Positions 5,932 to 11,484 of a DNA stretch of 11,484 bases are shown piece by piece (position 1 is the stretch's first letter; each line of letters opens with the position of its first letter). The notes under the pieces were generated by a model. The model made no database searches, was not told the DNA's origin, and saw only the letters and a list, made by a program, of their open reading frames with translations. The DNA comes from Syntrophomonadaceae bacterium (GTDB lineage: Bacteria; Bacillota; Dethiobacteria; DTU022): the NCBI GenBank assembly GCA_007131435.1, contig SLQM01000142.1:1-11484 (forward strand), written 5' to 3'. The position numbers and the translations under genes were made by a program.

Positions 5932-6057
5932 GTGGCTACGAAGAAAGAACAGGTTTATAAATGCCAGGTTTGCACCAATGTTGTAAAAGTAGTGGAAGAA
6001 GGCGTTGGAACGCTGGTTTGCTGCAACAAGCCGATGGAATTGCAGTCAGGAAAATAG
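5932..6057 (+). CDS. Desulforedoxin (rubredoxin-like FeS4 protein)
   Basis: A 41-residue protein starting with GTG 5932 behind GGGAGG, ending at TAG 6055-6057. It shows the complete desulforedoxin pattern: VYKCQVCTNVVKVVEEGVGTLVCCNKPMEL, with Cys-x2-Cys (11, 14) and the adjacent Cys-Cys (30, 31) that bind one Fe as FeS4. The same domain forms the N-terminus of desulfoferrodoxin (superoxide reductase), but here it stands alone; no superoxide reductase domain follows before the terminator. It is a small cytoplasmic electron carrier. It follows the selenoprotein by 28 nt and shares its terminator, so a redox partnership between the two is a reasonable inference. The product is short enough to be skipped by gene callers. 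Confidence 0.9.
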   Translation: MATKKEQVYKCQVCTNVVKVVEEGVGTLVCCNKPMELQSGK

Positions 6058-6115
6058 CCTTAGCCTAAATGGATTATTTATAAAAAATTTGCAGGTTAAA
6101 CATTTTAAGAATGAA

Positions 6116-6152
6116 AAGGGATACCCAGAAGTTCGGGTATCCCTTAGTTTTT
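6116..6152 (+). terminator. Strong intrinsic terminator of the ArsR-selenoprotein-desulforedoxin operon
   Basis: AAGGGATACCC (6116-6126) and GGGTATCCCTT (6135-6145) form a perfect 11-bp stem with an 8-nt loop, followed by AGTTTTT. On the opposite strand the hairpin is followed by TTCATT after the paired CCCTT, so it may also stop the convergent symporter operon that ends at 6186. Confidence 0.85.
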
Positions 6153-6185
6153 AGGAAGTTTACTTGCCAGGGAGAATAGTATATA

Positions 6186-7763
6186 TTAAGCTCCCTTGGA
6201 CCAGAAAAATCTCGGATCATCTGTCATGTCTTTTCCATCAGCAGCCCTAATTGGCTTGGGAGGATCAGATTTCTGGGTTAAAGCTGAAACGATGAACATC
6301 GTTAAGAAGCTGATTACTGCTGCCGGAATCAGGGCGATGAAAATGGCATCTTCTTCAAAGAAATCTGTTGCCGGCATGGCCCAGAAGGCAAATATTATGA
6401 CCCAGGAGACAAAACCGGTGAAGAAAGAAGCTATTGCCCCTGTAGAGTTTGCTTTCTTCCAGAAGGAGCCAATAATATAAGCTGCTGCTATGGTTGCCAG
6501 CTGAACACCACCCGAGAGTATAATCAACCGGTAAACTGTCTCAAAATAGAGAGCAATTGACATGGCCAGCAGGCTTACTACCGGCACGCATAATCTTACC
6601 ACCCATAAAACCTGTTTGTTGTTAGCTTCTGGCCTGATCATACGGTAGAAGTTATGGCCGATCATTGTGGAAACCACGAGGGCAGTATTTCCTGAAGTGC
6701 TGACAATGGCTGCTGCCAGGGTTACAATGAAAAGAATGCTGGCCCAGGGGGCTAAGTAATTATAAGCAGCCCAGGGTAAAACATTTTCAGCCTGTTCTTC
6801 AATATTAACAACCATGTCCATGGCTCCACTGGTGAAGACGGCAATACCGATCAAAACCGGGATCATACCAATAACCAGGTAAAGCACTCCGCTGGTAAGA
6901 AAACCGGCTACGGCAGTTTTCTCATCTTTTGCCGCTAGAGCTCTTTGCATTAGCACCTGGCTTGGCACGTCACCCAGGGACAGGGAAGCCCAGGCTGATA
7001 TGTAAAGTAATACAGCCAGGATGCCAGTGTACCAAAGGTATCCTCCATCTTCCTCTGCTTCAATTCTCATTGACCAGGTAGGTAATTCTGCCCAGTTTTC
7101 CCCTGTGGCGATTAGTTCCCCCAGTCCGCCAACCTGGCCTAGAGCAGCGGGTAAGAGGATAAGCAATCCAATAATGATCAAAATAAATCCAATAGTATCA
7201 ACCCTCGAGAGTGCCCATAGCCCCCCAAAGGCTGTAACTATGATGATAACTATAGTAGCTAATACCACTGCAGTTCCCATGCTGAAACCGGTAGTCAGGT
7301 AAACAATAATCCCCAGGGCAACAAGCTGTCCCCCGAGCCAGGCTACCGCGGAAAGGATCTGGATTATAGTATAGAGAGTGCCGCTTAATTTATTATAGCG
7401 ATTGTTGAAAAAGTCAGTTACCGTGGTATACTTAGCCCTGCGCATCCGGTAGGCAAAAAATATTCCGATCAGGACCATGCACAAAGCTGGAGCCCAGGGG
7501 TCAAAAATGATTCCCTGCATTCCATATAGAAGGGCATAACCTGCTGCGCCCATCATGGCTCCGGCGCAAATCCAGGTGGCTATTACGGAAGGAACCATAA
7601 ATACAAAACTTAACTTGCGACCGGCAACACAAAGGTCATCACATTCCTCAACGTTCTTACTATAAAAAATACCCAGCGCTATGATGACAACCATGTAAAT
7701 ACCGAGGAAAACCAAAATCCAGTTTGCAGTCGAAAATACCTGAATGATGCTGTTTTCGTCCAT
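6186..7763 (-). CDS. Sodium:solute symporter (SSS/SSF family), candidate polyamine importer
   Basis: A 525-residue membrane protein with about 13 hydrophobic segments, the usual SSS family layout. Visible signatures are the N-terminal first helix ANWILVFLGIYMVVIIALGIFYS, the AGRKLS loop, the re-entrant WICAGAMMGAAGYALLYG segment, FFNNRYNKLSG, and AAAIVSTSGNTAL, where Ser355-Thr356 fall in the TM8 Na2 site. ATG 7763 has GGAGGAT at good spacing. It is the last gene of the operon, 50 nt after the MoaD-like gene, and ends just before the terminator hairpin at 6116-6145. The substrate cannot be read from the sequence. The putrescine aminotransferase and aldehyde oxidoreductase upstream suggest putrescine, another polyamine or a related amine; eukaryotic Dur3, also an SSS member, is known to carry polyamines. 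Acetate, amino acids or a carboxylate product remain alternatives. Confidence 0.9.
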   Translation of the reverse strand: MDENSIIQVFSTANWILVFLGIYMVVIIALGIFYSKNVEECDDLCVAGRKLSFVFMVPSVIATWICAGAMMGAAGYALLYGMQGIIFDPWAPALCMVLIGIFFAYRMRRAKYTTVTDFFNNRYNKLSGTLYTIIQILSAVAWLGGQLVALGIIVYLTTGFSMGTAVVLATIVIIIVTAFGGLWALSRVDTIGFILIIIGLLILLPAALGQVGGLGELIATGENWAELPTWSMRIEAEEDGGYLWYTGILAVLLYISAWASLSLGDVPSQVLMQRALAAKDEKTAVAGFLTSGVLYLVIGMIPVLIGIAVFTSGAMDMVVNIEEQAENVLPWAAYNYLAPWASILFIVTLAAAIVSTSGNTALVVSTMIGHNFYRMIRPEANNKQVLWVVRLCVPVVSLLAMSIALYFETVYRLIILSGGVQLATIAAAYIIGSFWKKANSTGAIASFFTGFVSWVIIFAFWAMPATDFFEEDAIFIALIPAAVISFLTMFIVSALTQKSDPPKPIRAADGKDMTDDPRFFWSKGA

Positions 7764-7813
7764 ATGGTGGATCCTCCTTAGATGTGTGTTGCTTTAAAGA
7801 TTTATTTAGACGT

Positions 7814-8047
7814 CTATCCCCCGGCTACGCGTGGGTACATGACGATGGCTTCACCCCCGTTCAGGGCAGCATCAAGCCCCTTTTTTTGCTCATTAACGGT
7901 TATGAAAGAAATAGCTGAGGCAGGAATATTGAACTGCTGCAGCAGTTCCGCCAGGGTACAGGGTGTGGCTTCAAGTTTTACCTCAACAAGATCTTTATTG
8001 TTTGCATATTTCTTTAGCGGACCTTTCAACTGCAGCTTCACTGTCAA
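7814..8047 (-). CDS. MoaD/ThiS-like sulfur carrier protein
   Basis: A 77-residue ubiquitin-fold protein ending in the required Gly-Gly (YPRVAGG), the tail that is adenylated and thiocarboxylated for sulfur transfer in pterin-dithiolene cofactor synthesis. The pattern VKLQLKGPLKKY..., LAELLQQFNIP, ITVNEQKK and LNGGEAIVMYP is typical of MoaD. The start is TTG at 8047 with GGAGG 8 nt upstream; GTG 8041 would be too far. MoaD-like genes often accompany tungsten-dependent aldehyde oxidoreductases, and here it follows the oxidoreductase by 52 nt, so it likely supplies the dithiolene sulfurs for tungstopterin. ThiS is less likely, given the context. Confidence 0.9.
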   Translation of the reverse strand: MTVKLQLKGPLKKYANNKDLVEVKLEATPCTLAELLQQFNIPASAISFITVNEQKKGLDAALNGGEAIVMYPRVAGG

Positions 8048-8099
8048 TAATCCTGCCTCCTATCAGATAAACTATTTTGGTTTAACAGTTATTTGCCCC

Positions 8100-9854
8100 T
8101 TAAAGATTCAGAGCGGCTTTCTTGTCAGCTGTTACCTTGCCATCTTCATCCCAGCCTCGGATTTTATAATACTCGGAGAGCATCTTATCGTATTCATCCT
8201 TAGGTAATAGTTTGCCCTTGGTAGCGCCGGTTGTCAATTCATCTTTGTGAATACGCTCGGGAAGACCATCATCTTTACGGGTGAATCCTTCACGTTCGTT
8301 GAATAAACGTGCCAGGCAGTAAACGCGATCACCAATAGTTGTTAACTCTTCTGCGGTGACCTCCCGCTCCAGGATGAGGCTTAGAATTTCTGCCATTCTC
8401 TCAGTACTCAAAGCCCAGAAATCGCAAAAGATGGCTGAGAATTTTACTGAGTTATCGTTCTGCATGTCAATAACCAGTTCGGCTTTTCCTTCGATGGTGA
8501 AGGGGTCAATATCGCCGAAAGCTTCAACAGCAGCCGGCCATGCTCTTAAGTGGCAGGCCCCGCGGTCAGCAGTGCCGTAAGCAAGGCCCATAGACCATGA
8601 GCCACGGGCTTCATACCCTGGTATTTCAAGTTTTTTAACCTGCATGGCAAATTCTTTACCGCCGTACTTATCGGCAAGGTAGCTAACTCCTTGCGATAGA
8701 TCTGCTCCCACGCCTTCCTTATTAGACATTAATTCAGGCATCTGCAGGAATTTTTCTACGTCTCCGAAACGAATTCCAAAATCATGGATACCTTTTTCCG
8801 TCATTTCCATGGCGAAGGCGATAGTATTGCCTGCTGATATTGTGTCCAGGCAGTAATCGTCGCAAAGCCGGTTAAACTCCAAAACTGCCTCCAGGTCGCT
8901 GATCCCGCAGTTTGAGCTGCAGAGTGCGATTGTTTCATATTCAGGGCCTTCAACCCTGGTGGTGCCTGTTTCTACATATTTGCCACAGGCCAGGGGACAG
9001 GCGAAACAGGCTTTCTTGGCCTTGGTGACTGCTTTTACGGCTTCAGAGTTTACTTTTTCAAACTCGTCAAAAGTTCCCTCCTGGAAATTTCGGGTTGGCA
9101 GTATGCCTGTTTGCTGGCTAAGATCGACAATCATTGGCGTTCCATCGCTATAGGCCCACATGTTGTCTTCTGTCAGGGTATCTTCTTTTTTGATCTTGTT
9201 CAGGGCTGCCGAAAGCTTGCGAATATCTGGGGCTTTTAAGCCTTTGCTGCCTCTTACAGACACAGCTTTCAGATTTTTACTGCCCATTACTGCACCTATG
9301 CCGCCACGGCCGGCCTGACGGTAAAGTTCTGTGCTTATACAGGACATTGGCAGCAGGTTTTCACCGGCCTGTCCTATAGCCATGGTAACTACTTCACCCA
9401 GCCGATCGCTGATCATGTGTTCTGTTTCATGGGCCCCCTTGCCCCACATGTCAGCGGCACTGCGCAGCTCTACCCGGTCATCATCGATAAACAGGTAAAC
9501 AGGGATATTTGATTTGCCTTCAATAATTACTGCATCATACCCGGCATATTTCAATTGCGGTGCAAAATGGCCTCCAATTGAACAGTCCAGGATGGTTCCG
9601 GTAGCTGGTGACTTAGCAGCAACTGCCAGTTTCCCCGAGTTTGGGACAATAGTCCCGGTAATGGGGCCGGTCATTAAAACTAATTTATTCTTTTCGGAAA
9701 GAGGATCGATGCCCGGTTCCAGCTCTTCATACAAGTACTTAATACTCAAACCTTTTCCACCTAAGTATTCTTTAGCCCATTTATCATTGAGGGCCTCTGT
9801 CTCTGCTTTTCCTGTGCTTAAATTTACCCTTAACACTTTACCTGTATATGCCAT
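8100..9854 (-). CDS. aor: Aldehyde:ferredoxin oxidoreductase, tungsten-type catalytic subunit
   Basis: A 584-residue cytoplasmic enzyme that oxidises aldehydes to carboxylic acids and passes electrons at very low potential to ferredoxin; it binds bis-pyranopterin tungsten and one [4Fe-4S] cluster. All three AOR domains are recognisable: the N-terminal YTGKVLRVNLSTG... with GPITGTIVPNSGKLAVAAKSP and IGGHFAPQLKYAGYDAVIIEG, then GRGGIGAVMGSKNLKAV, then the cluster ligands CFACPLAC (Cys283, Cys286, Cys290) with the fourth in AIFCDF (Cys477). Length is close to the about 600 aa of Pyrococcus AOR. ATG 9854 overlaps the stop of the ferredoxin gene by one base (TAATG), with GAGGAGGTGA upstream inside that gene, so the two are translationally coupled. 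The aldehyde substrate is not fixed by the sequence; the upstream putrescine aminotransferase points to 4-aminobutanal. Confidence 0.95.
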   Translation of the reverse strand: MAYTGKVLRVNLSTGKAETEALNDKWAKEYLGGKGLSIKYLYEELEPGIDPLSEKNKLVLMTGPITGTIVPNSGKLAVAAKSPATGTILDCSIGGHFAPQLKYAGYDAVIIEGKSNIPVYLFIDDDRVELRSAADMWGKGAHETEHMISDRLGEVVTMAIGQAGENLLPMSCISTELYRQAGRGGIGAVMGSKNLKAVSVRGSKGLKAPDIRKLSAALNKIKKEDTLTEDNMWAYSDGTPMIVDLSQQTGILPTRNFQEGTFDEFEKVNSEAVKAVTKAKKACFACPLACGKYVETGTTRVEGPEYETIALCSSNCGISDLEAVLEFNRLCDDYCLDTISAGNTIAFAMEMTEKGIHDFGIRFGDVEKFLQMPELMSNKEGVGADLSQGVSYLADKYGGKEFAMQVKKLEIPGYEARGSWSMGLAYGTADRGACHLRAWPAAVEAFGDIDPFTIEGKAELVIDMQNDNSVKFSAIFCDFWALSTERMAEILSLILEREVTAEELTTIGDRVYCLARLFNEREGFTRKDDGLPERIHKDELTTGATKGKLLPKDEYDKMLSEYYKIRGWDEDGKVTADKKAALNL

Positions 9855-10252
9855 TATTTGCTCACCTCCTCAAAAGTCAGCGCTTCCGTCGGGCACCAGT
9901 TTGTGCAACTACGGCACTGGACACATACCCCGATACCTTTTTCTTTTTTGACAATTACATCGTTCGGGCAGATGTCAACGCAGAGAGCACAATCAGTGCA
10001 CAGCTCTTCAACAAACGACAGCCTCCCATTCTTCTCGACAATTGCATCCACCGGACAGGCTTCAACACAGCTCAGGCATAAATCACAGGTCTGACCTTTT
10101 ACAACCAGTCCTTCACGGTTGTAATGGGATGTGATTTTCAAACGAGCAAGGCGGGGATTAAATTCGCCCTCGTTTTGGGCCGTACAGGCCAGGTGGCACA
10201 ACTTACAGCCAATACATTTTTCTGCGTGGAAAAACAGCGCTTTCAAGTACAA
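9854..10252 (-). CDS. Polyferredoxin with four [4Fe-4S] clusters (AorA-like electron partner)
   Basis: A 132-residue iron-sulfur protein with sixteen cysteines in four motifs: C13-C16-C19-C23, C56-C59-C62-C66, C85-C88-C91-C95 and C110-C113-C116-C120, all Cys-x2-Cys-x2-Cys-x3-Cys. This arrangement is that of the electron-transfer subunits of DmsB/HycB type and of the small subunit AorA of the Aromatoleum aldehyde oxidoreductase. It shares one base with the catalytic gene start, which argues for a stable complex. The start is TTG at 10252, with AAAGGAG 4 nt upstream; TTG 10246, two codons later with spacing 10, is almost as good. It lies 18 nt downstream of the aminotransferase stop. No FAD/NAD-reducing AorC-like subunit is present in the window, so electrons probably go to a soluble ferredoxin. 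Confidence 0.9.
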   Translation of the reverse strand: MYLKALFFHAEKCIGCKLCHLACTAQNEGEFNPRLARLKITSHYNREGLVVKGQTCDLCLSCVEACPVDAIVEKNGRLSFVEELCTDCALCVDICPNDVIVKKEKGIGVCVQCRSCTNWCPTEALTFEEVSK

Positions 10253-10270
10253 TCCACTCCTTTCGATAAA

Positions 10271-11484
10271 TTAGTTTTCCGAAACCTGCTTGATGGTTTT
10301 TTCCAGCACTTCTAGCACATAGTCAATTTCTTCAATTCTGATAGTCAGGGGAGGTTCGATCCTGATTGTTGCAGAATTATTTAGTGTTCCCGCAACAAGT
10401 ATACCATTTTCAAAAAGGCCGCGGGAGACAAGATTACCGGCCTGGTCATCAGTAAATTCCAGGCCGATCAACAGCCCCTTACCCCTGGCTTCCTTTAGTA
10501 CCGGATATTTCCTGGCTATCCTCTGCAATTTCGGAAGAATATAGTTACCCTTTTCAACTGCCTGTTCAACCAGCCCTTCATCGAAAATTACGCGAATCGC
10601 TGCTATAGCTGCTGAGCAGGCGAGAGGGTTACCGCCAAATGTTGATGAATGAAGAAAAGGATTAATGGTCATCTTATGCCAAATCCTGGGTGTTGAAGTA
10701 AAAGCGCCTATTGGCATAACCCCTCCTCCAAATGCTTTTCCGATGCAAATAATATCGGGTGTTATCCCAAAATGTTCTATAGCAAAAAGCTTGCCTGTTC
10801 TACCCATTCCAGTCTGTACTTCGTCGATAATTAATAATATACCAAATTCGCTGCAGATGTCACGAACCTGTGAAAAATAATTATCAGGCGGTACAACTAC
10901 TCCACCTTCACCCTGTATAGGTTCTAAAATAACGGCCCCGATTTCCAATCCGGCAGCAAATGAGCTGGCTACTACTTTTTCTAATACTTCAGAATCACCA
11001 AATGGCACATGTTGGAAATAAGGAAGAAGGGGTATGTAAGGCCTTTTAATTTCAGCTCTTCCAGTTGCGCTAAGAGAACCAAGCGTCTTACCGTGATAAC
11101 CGCCCACAGCTGCAATTACCCCTGGTCTTTCAGTGTACATACGGGCTAATTTTAGTGCCCCTTCAATTGATTCAGTGCCGCTATTTGTAAAAAAAGAATA
11201 TTGCAGGTCCCCTGGTGTAATCATAGCTAATATCTTTGCCAGCATTGCCCGCAGTGGATCGAGCAGTTCCTGGCTGTGCAGGGCCTGTCTTTTCAGCTGG
11301 TTGCATACTGTTTCTACAACCAGGGGATGACGATGGCCGAGATTATATACCCCATAACCTCCCAGGCAGTCAATATATTTGCGACCTTTTAAATCTGTAA
11401 ATCCTGTTTCCGCATCTTTCCATTCAATAGCTGTGTGATTTCCGGAAAGAGCTTTTCGGTGTTTTAAAAAACCGGGATTACAAT
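10271..11484 (-). CDS. patA: Putrescine aminotransferase, PLP class III (partial, 5' end outside window)
   Basis: The frame is open to the right window edge (404 codons present). Compared with E. coli PatA/YgjG, roughly 50 N-terminal residues are missing. Similarity to that enzyme is extensive: NPGFLKHRKAL, YIDCLGGYGVYNLGHRHP, LHSQELLDPLRAMLAK, YSFFTNSGTESIEGALKLA, YFQHVPFGD, ILEPIQGEGGVVVPP, IIDEVQTGMGRTGK, FLHSSTFGGNPLACSAA, VAGTLNN..TIRIEPPL. The PLP-binding lysine is in GKAFGGGVMP (codon at 10736-10738). E. coli PatA transfers an amino group from putrescine (or cadaverine) to 2-oxoglutarate, giving 4-aminobutanal, which cyclises to 1-pyrroline. A different diamine or an omega-amino acid is possible, but the LHSQELLDPLRAMLAK and GTLNN segments are characteristic of the putrescine enzyme. 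It is the first visible gene of the operon with ferredoxin, AOR, MoaD and symporter; the promoter lies outside. Confidence 0.9.
   Translation of the reverse strand, partial: CNPGFLKHRKALSGNHTAIEWKDAETGFTDLKGRKYIDCLGGYGVYNLGHRHPLVVETVCNQLKRQALHSQELLDPLRAMLAKILAMITPGDLQYSFFTNSGTESIEGALKLARMYTERPGVIAAVGGYHGKTLGSLSATGRAEIKRPYIPLLPYFQHVPFGDSEVLEKVVASSFAAGLEIGAVILEPIQGEGGVVVPPDNYFSQVRDICSEFGILLIIDEVQTGMGRTGKLFAIEHFGITPDIICIGKAFGGGVMPIGAFTSTPRIWHKMTINPFLHSSTFGGNPLACSAAIAAIRVIFDEGLVEQAVEKGNYILPKLQRIARKYPVLKEARGKGLLIGLEFTDDQAGNLVSRGLFENGILVAGTLNNSATIRIEPPLTIRIEEIDYVLEVLEKTIKQVSEN

Noticed and set aside
5932..6057. Superoxide reductase (desulfoferrodoxin)
   Set aside because: Only the N-terminal FeS4 desulforedoxin domain is present; the stop follows MELQSGK and no neelaredoxin domain comes before the terminator.
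7782..8207. 141-codon plus-strand frame opposite the MoaD-like gene
   Set aside because: It is antisense to a complete MoaD with the Gly-Gly tail and a good ribosome binding site; the plus-strand product looks random.
9514..9951. 145-codon plus-strand frame opposite AOR and ferredoxin
   Set aside because: It is antisense to two well-supported genes and shows no motif of its own.

Overview
The window looks like a chromosomal segment of a strictly anaerobic, selenocysteine-using bacterium, most likely a Clostridia-type Firmicute. The pointers are strong GGAGG-type ribosome binding sites, a tungsten-type aldehyde:ferredoxin oxidoreductase, a desulforedoxin, a selenoprotein with an in-frame TGA, and a tRNA-Sec-like gene. 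The species cannot be named from the sequence alone.

Left part (1-1510). A secreted, InlB-repeat-type surface protein runs leftwards off the window. It is followed by about 390 bases without a gene that hold inverted repeats and two pairs of TTAACA-like hexamers at 11-nt spacing. Next comes a tRNA-Sec-like gene whose 3' two thirds look perfect but whose 5' strand does not pair.

Middle plus-strand unit A (1511-5211). A MATE-family exporter, a GH13 alpha-glucosidase and a small Cys-rich DUF6125-like protein are closely spaced and probably co-transcribed. The glucosidase has no ATG/GTG/TTG early enough to include its conserved N-terminus. The best start is an ATT codon behind a well-placed Shine-Dalgarno.

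Middle plus-strand unit B (5219-6152). A promoter with a built-in inverted repeat drives an ArsR-type repressor, a HesB/IscA-like selenoprotein and a desulforedoxin, and a strong terminator closes the unit. The selenoprotein reads through TGA at codon 35. Its Sec35, Cys99 and Cys101 fall at the same positions as the three cluster-binding cysteines of E. coli IscA. A SECIS-like hairpin follows the TGA. Conventional gene callers would split or miss this gene.

Right minus-strand operon (11484 down to 6186). In transcription order it holds putrescine aminotransferase (patA, 5' end outside the window), a four-cluster polyferredoxin of the AorA kind, the catalytic aldehyde oxidoreductase, a MoaD/ThiS sulfur carrier and a sodium:solute symporter. 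Read together, they suggest uptake of a polyamine-like substrate, transamination to an amino-aldehyde, and tungstopterin-dependent oxidation of that aldehyde with electrons passed to a ferredoxin. This would be an alternative to the usual NAD-dependent 4-aminobutanal dehydrogenase route. The enzyme families are clear; the pathway is inference and is the most interesting hypothesis here, together with the selenoprotein operon.
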